From NCBI RefSeq assembly GCF_002278135.3, contig NZ_CP029425.2, positions 6,610,001 through 6,674,000 on the forward strand: DNA of 64,000 nucleotides, given 5' to 3'. Both the position numbers and the translations under genes were made by a program. The notes beneath the pieces are model-generated. The model was given only the letters and a program-made list of their open reading frames with translations, was not told the origin of the DNA and made no database searches. Shown here in pieces: positions 38,348-46,373 of the stretch (position 1 is the stretch's first letter; each line of letters opens with the position of its first letter). The stretch comes from Bradyrhizobium ottawaense. Its GTDB lineage: Bacteria; Pseudomonadota; Alphaproteobacteria; Rhizobiales; Xanthobacteraceae.

Positions 38348-38903
38348 AGAGGCGTTGGGCACAGCTTGTGGCTTCGGTGCTGATCGAAGAAATCGCTTTG
38401 ACTATCTGCCAAGGTAGGACTGCCGAGCGCCCATTGCGCCGACTGCGTTTTGCTTACGAAGCTGCTGGCCTCACTTGAGAGCAAGAACGAGGACACCCGG
38501 CGGGTGCGTGCGAGCTGGACAGATCCCAACTAGGAGGGGCCCTCAGTAAGGACGCCTGAAGCGATGGCAGCCTTAGTTTTGAGGTTGTCTTCACCGTCTA
38601 CGCACCCACAAGAGACTAAGCGAGCCGAAGTCGGCTTTGGGTCACGAGCGGCTGTGGAGGCCAGCAGCCCGCTCGTCCGGTCTCCTCTCAACAGCAGACG
38701 CCGGCTATCACGCAAGAGGGCAGCTAGGGACCACAAGGCGACATTCGAAAGGATGAGGGTCTCTAGCTGATGCGGCGTTACTCGTCGAAAGCTACGCCGA
38801 TCTGACCGTCCTTTCGCCAAACAATATGGCAGCGCCTAGCTGCCGCGCCGAGCTGACCTTCGACAGACGCGACGCAACTTCGCAGATGCGCCCGCAGCTA
38901 TCG
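38348..38903. other. Gap without recognised gene
   Basis: About 550 bp. A leftward open frame of 96 codons (38530-38820) has no ribosome site and unremarkable composition, so it is not called. CGACGCAACTTCGCAGATG near 38871 recurs in diverged form near 39499, showing dispersed repeat sequence here. Confidence 0.35.
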
Positions 38904-39287
38904 TCAGCTACCTGACTTTACTTCTGCAATCGCTTCAAGCAATCGCTCCGCGATGCTCTCCAGCTGCGCCGCCGCCCGGAGATAAGTGCGAGCGATGATG
39001 GTCAGTGTTTGGCGACGGGCCGCCGTCACCGCGAGTTCAGCCAGTTGTTCTGCCTCGGCAGCGTTGTCGCGGTATCGCTTTGCTTCAGCAATGCATTGAT
39101 CCAATCGTCCTGCCGAAGCAAGTTCGCCGGTTATTAGGCATACACGACCCCAGCCTTCGGTGGTGGTAATTGCGCTGCTAGTAAGTGAGGTCGAAAGCAA
39201 GGCTGTGATCTTCGGAGGTGTTACGGAGGCGAACCTGCCGCAGGATCTTAAAAACTCGCGCCGATCGTCTTCTTCTGGAGAGGACAT
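38904..39287 (-). CDS. Hypothetical protein with Tat-like N-terminus
   Basis: A 127-residue product. The N-terminus (DDRREFLRSCGRFASVTPPK, then ITALLSTSLTSSAI) resembles a twin-arginine signal with RREFLRS. The rest is Ala/Glu-rich helix (AKRYRDNAAEAEQLAELAVT; YLRAAAQLESIAERLLEAIA), likely coiled-coil. Similar N-termini occur in short rhizobial proteins that otherwise end Ser/Gly-rich, so this may be a junction of two short families. Function unknown. Confidence 0.5.
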   Translation of the reverse strand: MSSPEEDDRREFLRSCGRFASVTPPKITALLSTSLTSSAITTTEGWGRVCLITGELASAGRLDQCIAEAKRYRDNAAEAEQLAELAVTAARRQTLTIIARTYLRAAAQLESIAERLLEAIAEVKSGS

Positions 39288-39514
39288 TGCGGCTTCCTGT
39301 GATTTGTTTGAAATATTTACTAGTCGATTAGAGAGTTAAGCAGCTCAATTATGAAATGTAACTATATCCCATGTCGTATCGGAGACCCGCCGCCGCGGGC
39401 ATTGAAATTTTGACGAGGTCCGGTGCGGGTCAAAATGCGAAGACCTCGAACTGAGCAAATCTGGTCCTGCCTCAACGAGCGGACTTCCGACCGCCGAGGC
39501 GCAACTTCGCAGAT

Positions 39515-39627
39515 GGGCCACAACCGGACCCATGTATTGCCGCAACTTTCAGGCTTGGTGGACCACGTTGAAAAAACATGCATCACGACGAGACGGTCCG
39601 AGCGCAAGGAACGAGGTTTGGAACGCA
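39515..39627. repeat. Direct repeat flanking the small RTX-like gene, copy 1
   Basis: 113 bp (begins GGGCCACAACCGGACCCATG, ends GGTTTGGAACGCA) matching 41558-41664 with small indels, same orientation. The 39288-39658 gap contains nothing else recognisable apart from short dispersed repeat words. Confidence 0.75.
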
Positions 39628-39701
39628 TGTGCGGTGTGCGGGCAGTGTTAGTATCGGCTCAGGTCAACAGATCGTACTGAGAAGGCGCGAAAATGAAATC
39701 T

Positions 39702-41291
39702 TCAGGCCTGAGCGTTTGCTCGCTGAGCACAACCACGTCGTTGCCCGGACTGAACGTGACCGTGCTCTCGTGCGTGACAGGATCGAACGGTCATGCTCAG
39801 ATTGCTGAAGTTCTCGATACCGAGCGCAGAGACGTCGATGTGATCGGCGCCCCGATTCGAGAGTCCCTGTCCGAAGTCCTCGACTTTATCGTGCCCGTTA
39901 TCGAAATCGAACACGAACGTGTCGTTCCCTCCTTGGGCAAAGCCGAGCATCATCTGGGCATCGCCCCAGATGTTATCGTTTCCCGTGCCGCTAACCAGCT
40001 TGTCGCCGCCGCCGCGCGCGTAGGCGGACATGGATTGGGCGTCGCCGACGAGAATGGTCTCGTAGCTGTCCGCGGCATGCGGATACGGATCATTGCCGCC
40101 GACCAAGGTGTCATTGCCGCCAAGCGCGCGGCCCGACATAGTCGACGCATCGCCATATGCTTGATTGATAAGCTGGGAAAATACGTTGCCGCCGAGATAG
40201 GTGTCGTCGCCGCCAACGGCCTGTTCGCCCATATTGCCGCCAGCATCGCCGTAGAAGAGATTCTGGTTTTGCGTGCCTGAGGCCTGGAATGTGTCGTTGC
40301 CGCCGTAGGAACGACCAGACATGTCGCCCGCGGCGTCGCCATAGAACGTACTTCCCCCTAAGCCGGTCTTGTTGAACGTGTCGTCCCCTCCGTGGGCAGA
40401 GCCGGACAGGTTTCCGCCAGCATCGCCGGAAAAGACATTTCGGTCGGCGAGTGTTGCATCGCTAGAGTCGTCGAACCTGTCGTTTCCGCCGGCGGCAGAA
40501 GCGGACATATTTGCACCGGCATCGCCAAAGACGAAATTGAACGGATTAATCCCGCTCACAGCGAAACCATCGTTGCCGCCGGCCGCATGACCGGCCATGT
40601 CGCCTCCGGCGTCACCATAGAGATAGTTGTTGTACTCGGATCCGCTCGCAGTGAAGCTGTCATTGCCGCCGCGGGTATGCCCGAGCAAGCCTCCGCCAGC
40701 GTCGCCATAGAACACAAAACTGCCATCCGGTCCGATGCGACCAACGAATGTGTCATTACCGCCGACCGCGCAGTTGATCAGGTTTCCACCCGCATCTCCA
40801 TACACGGTAATTGTTTGATGTCCGCCAGCGGTGACACCGAAGTTGTCGTCACCACCCTTGGACTGACCGGACAATATCTCGCCAGCGTCGCCATAGGCAT
40901 TCACCCTCACTCCGGGCGTAAAGGCCAGGGGCAACTCGAGATTGAACATGTCATTGCCCGCAATGGCCCAGTCCGAGATATTGCCTCCAGCGTCACCGTA
41001 CATATCCAGGCTGAAAGTCTCGCCAGGAATTATAGCGGACGCCGGTAATTGAGCTGACAACGTGTCGCTGCCACCCCGGGCATGATGAGAAATGTTTCCG
41101 CCCGCATCACCGAATAGGCTTCCAGAGCCGGACGTCAGCAACGTGTCGTTGCCGCCGATCGCGCGGCCGAGCAAGTCCACGCCAGCATCCCCGAACAGTG
41201 TGTTTGTCGGATCGGAACCAACCAGTGTTTGCGCTGCGCCATGCTGTCGTCCCGTGAGTGATCCACTTGTGTCGCCAAAGAGAACAGCCAT
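39702..41291 (-). CDS. RTX-like calcium-binding repeat protein (GDAGG repeats), C-terminus frameshifted
   Basis: The ATG at 41291 (MAVLFGDTSGSLTG) follows AAGGGAGGG and gives 529 residues. About a dozen units of roughly 35-45 residues repeat GDAGGNMSxxAxGGNDxF, a variant of RTX calcium-binding repeats, ending in DTFVFDFDNGHDKVEDFGQG and DHIDVSALGIENFSNLSMTV. After this the frame yields a basic, unlikely tail. Shifting by one base near 39785 restores DPVTHESTVTFSPGNDVVVL, then SEQTLRPEDFIFAPSQYDLL and a stop at 39659. That is a normal type I secretion C-terminus. As written, the secretion signal is lost. It lies between direct repeats. No signal peptide or secretion genes are present. Confidence 0.85.
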   Translation of the reverse strand: MAVLFGDTSGSLTGRQHGAAQTLVGSDPTNTLFGDAGVDLLGRAIGGNDTLLTSGSGSLFGDAGGNISHHARGGSDTLSAQLPASAIIPGETFSLDMYGDAGGNISDWAIAGNDMFNLELPLAFTPGVRVNAYGDAGEILSGQSKGGDDNFGVTAGGHQTITVYGDAGGNLINCAVGGNDTFVGRIGPDGSFVFYGDAGGGLLGHTRGGNDSFTASGSEYNNYLYGDAGGDMAGHAAGGNDGFAVSGINPFNFVFGDAGANMSASAAGGNDRFDDSSDATLADRNVFSGDAGGNLSGSAHGGDDTFNKTGLGGSTFYGDAAGDMSGRSYGGNDTFQASGTQNQNLFYGDAGGNMGEQAVGGDDTYLGGNVFSQLINQAYGDASTMSGRALGGNDTLVGGNDPYPHAADSYETILVGDAQSMSAYARGGGDKLVSGTGNDNIWGDAQMMLGFAQGGNDTFVFDFDNGHDKVEDFGQGLSNRGADHIDVSALGIENFSNLSMTVRSCHAREHGHVQSGQRRGCAQRANAQA

Positions 41292-41363
41292 GTGACCCTC
41301 CCTTGTGGTTTGCAGGTTGCCGCGGAGATGCGTCCCCAATGACTTACAATGTTTCGTTGTTAA

Positions 41364-41398
41364 AATTAAATCACATTTTCAAACTAATTAAATCACAT
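41364..41398. promoter_or_regulatory. Two AATTAAATCACAT sites upstream of the small RTX-like gene
   Basis: The 13-mer AATTAAATCACAT occurs at 41364-41376 and 41386-41398, 22 bp apart (about two helical turns), in an A/T-rich block 73-107 bp upstream of the start codon. It is a candidate binding site for a regulator with two helix-phased contacts, or for an A/T-binding silencer. Confidence 0.45.
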
Positions 41399-41557
41399 AT
41401 TTAAATAGATTCCGGGTGGGTAAGCTGCGATGGTTTCGCAACTGAGCCGCTCCTATCCAGCCTTACATTGGCAATCATGACTACCCGCCAGGACCCACGG
41501 GCTTCCGCTCCAGGTCAAATGCTGCCATCGCGCACCATGCCGCGATTGGTCAGCTGA

Positions 41558-41664
41558 GGGCCACAACCGGACTCATGTATTGCCGCAACTTTCAGGCTTG
41601 ATGTTGACCACGTTGAAAAACATGCATCACGACTCCGAGCGCAAGGAACGAGGTTTGGAACGCA
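41558..41664. repeat. Direct repeat flanking the small RTX-like gene, copy 2
   Basis: 107 bp matching 39515-39627, same orientation (begins GGGCCACAACCGGACTCATG, ends GGTTTGGAACGCA). It lies just beyond the stop codon of the SMP-30 gene, in a 415-bp gap (41292-41707). Confidence 0.75.
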
Positions 41665-41707
41665 CGCGACGCCGAAGTCAGCCATGGGCAGTAGCGAACA
41701 TGCAATT

Positions 41708-42610
41708 TCAGCGGGAGCTGGACACGAAACGATGTTCAAAAAGCCCCTCGGCAATGCCGTGGACCGCAAGAAGATGTCCCGCCCGAGGTTCAGCCCACAA
41801 TTGATGCGGATCTAGAAACTTCCTCGCCGATGTGATGAACAGCGTTTTGAGATCGCTGCCTCCAAAACACACGCAGGTCGGATTCGTCACCGGTAAGTCA
41901 ATGACCGTGTCAATCTCGCCGTTCGGCCTATAACGCGCCACCCGTCCGCCCGAAAAGAACGCCGTCCAAATCCCTCCGTCGACATCTACGCACGCACCAT
42001 CTGGCCGCTGCTGCGAGGAACTGTAATCCGCAAACAGGCGCCGGTTGCGGATTACGCCGTCGTCGAGATCGAAGTCGAACATCCAAGTGCGGTAGCGCCG
42101 CGTGTCTGTGAAATAAAGCGTGCGATTGTCAGGCGAGAATGCGATCCCGTTGGTCACGATCACGTCGCCGAAAGACCGCGTCACCTCGCCGTTTCCCGTC
42201 ACACAGTAGAGCGAGCCGTTCGGACGTTGTAGCTGATTGTCCATGGTGCCGATCCACAATCGGCCACGCGCGTCAACGCGGCCGTCATTGAGCCTGTTGT
42301 CAAGCCCGCCTTCGACTTCGCACACTTGAGCTATCGGCGCGCCGTCGGCACCTTGGCGAAACAGACGCAGATCCTGCGCAAGCAGGTGCGCGCCGTCCGC
42401 CGTCAAAGCCTGGCTGCCCAGACATTGGCAATCGTAGGAGGATGTCTGGTAGGCACCCGTCGACGCATCGAACGATTGGTGCAGCCTTCTATCGATGTCG
42501 ATCCACCACAGCTTGCGGGAACGATCGCACCACAGGGGCGTCTCGCCAAGGATGTCTGCGCTGGCAACGGCAGTCTCGACTCTGGACGCCGGAATCAAAT
42601 TGGCGCTCAT
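41708..42610 (-). CDS. SMP-30/gluconolactonase-family lactonase
   Basis: A 300-residue six-bladed propeller enzyme of the SMP-30/regucalcin family. Visible motifs are ILGETPLWCDRSRKLWWIDI (metal Glu), LDNRLNDGRVDARGRLWIGT (the NDG motif), VTNGIAFSPDNRTLYFTDT and RPDGACVDVDGGIWTAFFSG (metal Asp). Such enzymes open sugar or other lactones with a divalent metal in the cytoplasm. Its ATG overlaps the stop of the M24 gene by ATGA, so it is translationally coupled in the GntR/M24/SMP-30 unit. In this island it may open a quinate- or shikimate-type lactone; the true substrate is not known. The length is normal. Confidence 0.88.
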   Translation of the reverse strand: MSANLIPASRVETAVASADILGETPLWCDRSRKLWWIDIDRRLHQSFDASTGAYQTSSYDCQCLGSQALTADGAHLLAQDLRLFRQGADGAPIAQVCEVEGGLDNRLNDGRVDARGRLWIGTMDNQLQRPNGSLYCVTGNGEVTRSFGDVIVTNGIAFSPDNRTLYFTDTRRYRTWMFDFDLDDGVIRNRRLFADYSSSQQRPDGACVDVDGGIWTAFFSGGRVARYRPNGEIDTVIDLPVTNPTCVCFGGSDLKTLFITSARKFLDPHQLWAEPRAGHLLAVHGIAEGLFEHRFVSSSR

Positions 42611-43779
42611 GCCGAGATCCGATACCAGTCGCGCGCGTCATCCCCGAAGGCCTGAAAGCCGGTCGCGGTCACGGCGATGGTATCTTCGAGCTTGATGAAG
42701 CCACGCCGCGAATGCGGCAGCGTGGTCTCGATCGAAATGACCATCCCAGCTTCGAGAGGTACATGGGCGTCGTCGGCGGGATAGGGAATGGGGCCGGTCG
42801 CCATAAGCCGTGGCGCTTCGTGGCTGACGATGCCCATGCCATGGGCCACGAACTGCAGCTGCTTGCCGTGAGGCGACCGCGCCAGCGCTTCCGTGGCGGC
42901 GGCGTAAATCTCGCTACCCATCAGGCCCGCGCGAATTGGGGCGCGCGCGGCCTGTTGGATCAGGTCGATTTCAGCGAGCAGATCGACAAGCTCGCTGTCC
43001 GGCGTCCCGTGCACCGCCATTCGGCAAAGATCGCCGATGTAACCTCGGTAGTTGCCGCCCGAATCCAGCGAGATGATATCGCCGGGCTTGAGACGTTGGT
43101 GCGAGGGAGCCCGATTGAGGCTCGTTCCCATCGTCACCAGGGCGTATTCGAAGGTCATGTCACGGGACAATTCGGCTTGCCGCAGACGATCTATGATCTC
43201 GCGCTTGCTCTGCCCGAGGCCGGTTTGACTGGCTGCCTCCATCATGGAGGCGACCACCCGCTCGGACGCTTCGCGGAGGATCTCCAGCTCGCCCGCGGTT
43301 TTGATCGATCGTAGTTTCTCCAGCGGCCGCATGGCCTCGACGAGCTGACAATGCGGGAGCTCCGTGCGCAGCACGTCGGCTGCGTCCAGCGGTAGGAACG
43401 ACGCCTCAACGCCGATACGAAGCGCAGGCGTCGCCATCGTCTTGATGTGTTTGAGCGCGAGCGTCATAGCCTCGACCGAGGTTGACGATCCAAACACGAC
43501 CGCCGGCAACCAGCATCCGTCGATCGTCCTGTTCTGGATGCTGTCCCCCTCGTTCCGATTGGCGATGTAGACCGACTTGTCGAGCGCGCCCTTCACGTAG
43601 ACGAAGATGGGGAGATATCGGCTGATGCCGATCGCCTCCATGTAATCGAATTGGAAGTGATAGTACCCGCCGAGAAGGTACTGGATGTTGTGCTTTGAGG
43701 TGACAATCAAGATGTCGATGTTGAAGTCGTCGAGCAGGCCATCCAGCTTGACCGTGGAGAACGGGATTGTCGCGCTCAT
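42607..43779 (-). CDS. M24-family metallopeptidase (Xaa-Pro aminopeptidase/creatinase-like)
   Basis: The ATG at 43779 (MSATIPFSTVKLDGLLDD) gives 390 residues. It has the creatinase N-terminal domain (ILIVTSKHNIQYLLGGYYHF) and a C-terminal pita-bread domain. Metal ligands appear complete: Asp in IISLDSGGNYRGYIGDLCR (two Asp), His in FVAHGMGIVSHEAP, Glu in VISIETTLP and Glu in IKLEDTIAV. The family includes proline peptidases and C-N hydrolases of catabolic pathways such as creatinase and DMSP lyase DddP. With GntR upstream and SMP-30 coupled downstream, a catabolic hydrolase is plausible. The substrate, perhaps an amide or ester conjugate, is unknown. Confidence 0.88.
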   Translation of the reverse strand: MSATIPFSTVKLDGLLDDFNIDILIVTSKHNIQYLLGGYYHFQFDYMEAIGISRYLPIFVYVKGALDKSVYIANRNEGDSIQNRTIDGCWLPAVVFGSSTSVEAMTLALKHIKTMATPALRIGVEASFLPLDAADVLRTELPHCQLVEAMRPLEKLRSIKTAGELEILREASERVVASMMEAASQTGLGQSKREIIDRLRQAELSRDMTFEYALVTMGTSLNRAPSHQRLKPGDIISLDSGGNYRGYIGDLCRMAVHGTPDSELVDLLAEIDLIQQAARAPIRAGLMGSEIYAAATEALARSPHGKQLQFVAHGMGIVSHEAPRLMATGPIPYPADDAHVPLEAGMVISIETTLPHSRRGFIKLEDTIAVTATGFQAFGDDARDWYRISA

Positions 43780-43827
43780 TGATCGTTCTTCTGCATCGAC
43801 GATTTGATCCCGGGGCAGACCCAAAAG

Positions 43828-44541
43828 TCAGCTGTCCTTCCAGGAGGACAGCGCATGCGCGACACAGCCATTGATGTGCTCGCTGAGGACGGCCTTAGCG
43901 CTCTTGATGTCCCGCTTCAGGGCGCATTCAAGCAGCGCCTTGTGCTGGTTGATCGTCTCCCTGCCGCGATAGCGCAGCGCATAGCGGAAATATTTGTCGA
44001 ACACGATCGCGTGAGTATGCATAAGCTCGCGCGACCCGCAGCTGGAGATCAGCGCTTGATGGAATTCGCCGTCGTAGCGCTTGCGCAACTCGGGATCGTC
44101 GCCGTCCTTAAGGACAGTGCGCTCGGTGGCTGACAGCTTGTGATGCGCTGACACCACGCGGCCCTCCCACTCGACGTCCCCGGCCCGAAACGACTCCGCC
44201 ATAGCGTGATGCTCAAGCAGGATCCGCAGATCGGCAAGCTCGCGCAGGTTCTGGATCGAGATAGGCGCCACCTCAAAGCCACGCTGGCCTTCGGCGACCA
44301 CAAAACCTTCCGACGCTAGGCGATTGAGAATCTCACGCAGCGTCGAGATGCTGACGCCGTAGTCCTCCTTGACCGCATCGAGCTTGAGACGGCCCGCGGG
44401 CCTGAGCACGCCGAAAATGATGTCGGACCGAATGCGCTGATAGCCGCTGTCGCCCGCTGATAAGGGCCGTTCCTCAAGTGCCGTCATTGCCTCTGATCTC
44501 GCTTGACCGATCATGCTCCACCGGGAGGCGAGCCGAACCAT
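43828..44541 (-). CDS. GntR-family regulator (FadR/FCD subfamily)
   Basis: A 237-residue regulator with an N-terminal winged helix (residues about 30-90: RIRSDIIFGVLRPAGRLKLD, then GVSISTLREILNRLASEGFV). The all-helical FCD ligand domain (about 100-225) has His residues fit to hold a metal (LEHHAMAES, EFHQALISSCGSRELMHTH, INQHKALLECA). FCD proteins usually repress catabolic operons until a carboxylate effector binds. The gene heads the M24/SMP-30 unit and diverges from the TRAP operon, so it probably controls both through the 173-bp gap, where an inverted repeat lies at 44619-44643. Confidence 0.9.
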   Translation of the reverse strand: MVRLASRWSMIGQARSEAMTALEERPLSAGDSGYQRIRSDIIFGVLRPAGRLKLDAVKEDYGVSISTLREILNRLASEGFVVAEGQRGFEVAPISIQNLRELADLRILLEHHAMAESFRAGDVEWEGRVVSAHHKLSATERTVLKDGDDPELRKRYDGEFHQALISSCGSRELMHTHAIVFDKYFRYALRYRGRETINQHKALLECALKRDIKSAKAVLSEHINGCVAHALSSWKDS

Positions 44542-44616
44542 CTTTACCGCAAGGATTATAGGACCGCAATCACCTCTGACGTTCTAAGCTATCTCATATG
44601 AACCTTGATCTATCAT

Positions 44617-44643
44617 TTGACATCCAAATCGATGTATGATGTC
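44617..44643. promoter_or_regulatory. Candidate GntR operator and promoter element upstream of the TRAP operon
   Basis: TTGACATCCAAATCGATGTA (44617-44636) continues TGATGTC. It contains a -35-like TTGACA and inverted GACATC (44619-44624) / GATGTC (44638-44643), with an inner ACATC/GATGT pair. It lies 72 bp before the dctP start. A similar TTGACAT...TATGAT string occurs at 61031-61053, upstream of the other operon. Confidence 0.45.
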
Positions 44644-44714
44644 TAAAAACAGCTAAAGGCACGAAACGAGCGCCGAAGTCGCCGGTCGCGCCCGGTCAAA
44701 CCAGGGAGGAAACG

Positions 44715-45734
44715 ATGAGCTTGTTGGTACGGGCGCTGTCTGCGACGGCGATCTGCGTAGCGCTGACGGTCGGGGCGTCCGCCGCCGACGACATCCAGGA
44801 TCGGACGATCAGGTGGGGGCACCTCAACAACACCGATCATCCCGTCAGCTTTGGCGTGCAAAAGTTCGCTGAGATCCTGCTGGCCAAAAGCGGGGGCAAG
44901 ATGAAGGTGCGCGAGTTCGCCGCTTCGCAGCTCGGCAACGAATTGCAACAGCAATCGGCGCTACGGGGCGGCACGCAGGAGATGCTGTCGGCCTCGACGA
45001 CGTCGCTCGCGACCGTCATTCCAGAGTTCGGCCTGATCGATTTCCCGTTCCTGTTCAACACGACCGAGCAGGCCGACGCTCTCGCGACCGGCAAATTCGG
45101 CAAGGCGATGATGGATGCGCTGCCGTCGAAGGGGCTGATTGGCCTCGGATATTGGGGCCTGGGCTTCCGCAACATCACGAACAGCACTCGCCCGATCACC
45201 AAGCTTGAGGACTTCAGCGGCCTCAAGCTTCGTGTGATTCCGAATCCGGTCTATCTCGAAAGCTTCAGTGCCTTTAAAGCAAATCCGGTCCCGATGGCTT
45301 TCGGTGAGCTGTATTCGGCGCTCGAGACCCGCACAGTCGACGGCCAGGAGAATCCATACACGGTCATTCTCTCGAACAAATTCTACGAAGTGCAGAAATA
45401 CGTTTCCGCCACAAATCACACCTTTACTCTGAACATCATCCTGGTGAGTAAGATCTTCTGGGACAAGCTGTCGCCGACCGAGCAGGGCCTGATGCGTGAA
45501 GCTTATGAAGAAAGCCGCGGCTATCAGAAGGAGCAGACCCGCCTTCAGACCGACAAGGCTCTGGCGGAGCTGCAGGCCAAGGGCATGCAGTACAACGCGA
45601 TCGCTCCCGAAGAAACGGAGCGCATGCGGAAGGCGGCGCAGCCGGTCGCGGACAAGACGTCGGCCAACCTTCGTCCCGAGACGGTGAAGCTCTTCAACGA
45701 AGAAGTCGAGCGCATCCGCAAGGACGTGAAGTAG
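44715..45734 (+). CDS. TRAP transporter substrate-binding protein (DctP family)
   Basis: A 339-residue periplasmic protein after a strong ribosome site (GGGAGGAAACG). The signal peptide is MSLLVRALSATAICVALTVG with cleavage near ASAAD. The DctP signature is clear: FSGLKLRVIPNPVYLESFSA carries the Arg (about residue 173) that usually salts the carboxylate of the ligand, followed by PVPMAFGELYSALETRTVDG and QENPY. It captures an organic acid and delivers it to the DctQM membrane unit encoded next. Context suggests a quinate/shikimate-like cyclohexane carboxylate, but DctP ligands cannot be read from sequence. Expression is likely under the divergent GntR regulator. Confidence 0.92.
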   Translation: MSLLVRALSATAICVALTVGASAADDIQDRTIRWGHLNNTDHPVSFGVQKFAEILLAKSGGKMKVREFAASQLGNELQQQSALRGGTQEMLSASTTSLATVIPEFGLIDFPFLFNTTEQADALATGKFGKAMMDALPSKGLIGLGYWGLGFRNITNSTRPITKLEDFSGLKLRVIPNPVYLESFSAFKANPVPMAFGELYSALETRTVDGQENPYTVILSNKFYEVQKYVSATNHTFTLNIILVSKIFWDKLSPTEQGLMREAYEESRGYQKEQTRLQTDKALAELQAKGMQYNAIAPEETERMRKAAQPVADKTSANLRPETVKLFNEEVERIRKDVK

Positions 45735-45758
45735 TCGACTTCTTTTATAACGCAGGCC

Positions 45759-45779
45759 GAGCCGGCCAGTGGCCGGCTC
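45759..45779 (+). promoter_or_regulatory. Intercistronic stem-loop between dctP-like and dctQ-like genes
   Basis: A perfect 9-bp stem (GAGCCGGCC 45759-45767, AGT loop, GGCCGGCTC 45771-45779) without a T-run. It probably protects the upstream mRNA from 3' decay so that binding protein is made in excess over the permease, as in many transport operons. Confidence 0.55.
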
Positions 45780-45805
45780 CGCCCTCAGATGCCCGGACGT
45801 CACGC

Positions 45806-46315
45806 ATGGCGCGAGTTCTCGACCTCTATTGCACGTTCCTGAAGGCCGTCATTGCCGCGTGCCTCGCGGTCATGGTGGTCCTGGTCTTCGGCAATGTCGT
45901 TCTGCGTTACGGCTTCAACTCCGGAATCACGATTTCCGAAGAGTTGTCGCGCTGGTTGCTGGTCTGGTTGACCTTCCTCGGCGCAATCGTCGCGCTTCGC
46001 GAACACGCTCATCTTGGCGTCGATAGCCTCGTCCGGATGCTGCCGGCTTCTGGCAAGCGCATATGCTTCGTCATCAACTATTGCCTGATGCTGTTCGCCG
46101 ACTGGCTGTTGCTGTCGGGAAGCTGGCGCCAGACCATCATTAACATCGACGATCGCGCGCCGGCGACTGGTCTCTCGATGGCGATCTTTTACGGGGTTGG
46201 CGTGATCTTCGGCGTGTCGGCCGCAGTCATCCTTCTCTACGACCTCCTCCGCGTGCTTACGGGACAGGCGAGCGAATCCGACATGGTGGCCGTCAAGGAA
46301 TCGGAAGAGCACTGA
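45806..46315 (+). CDS. TRAP transporter small permease (DctQ family)
   Basis: A 169-residue membrane protein with four predicted helices, of normal DctQ length. Family pattern: LAVMVVLVFGNVVLRYGFNS, then ISEELSRWLLVWLTFLGAIV, with the conserved EELSRW segment after the second helix and REHAHLGVD after the third. The last ~20 residues are charged and cytoplasmic. DctQ joins DctM to form the sodium-driven importer fed by DctP. It lies 71 bp after the binding protein gene with a stem-loop between, and 58 bp before the large permease gene. Confidence 0.9.
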   Translation: MARVLDLYCTFLKAVIAACLAVMVVLVFGNVVLRYGFNSGITISEELSRWLLVWLTFLGAIVALREHAHLGVDSLVRMLPASGKRICFVINYCLMLFADWLLLSGSWRQTIINIDDRAPATGLSMAIFYGVGVIFGVSAAVILLYDLLRVLTGQASESDMVAVKESEEH

Positions 46316-46373
46316 TGTCTCATCGAACCGCGCCAGGCAGCATCCACCTCCAGCAGTCCACCGGGATCGAGTC

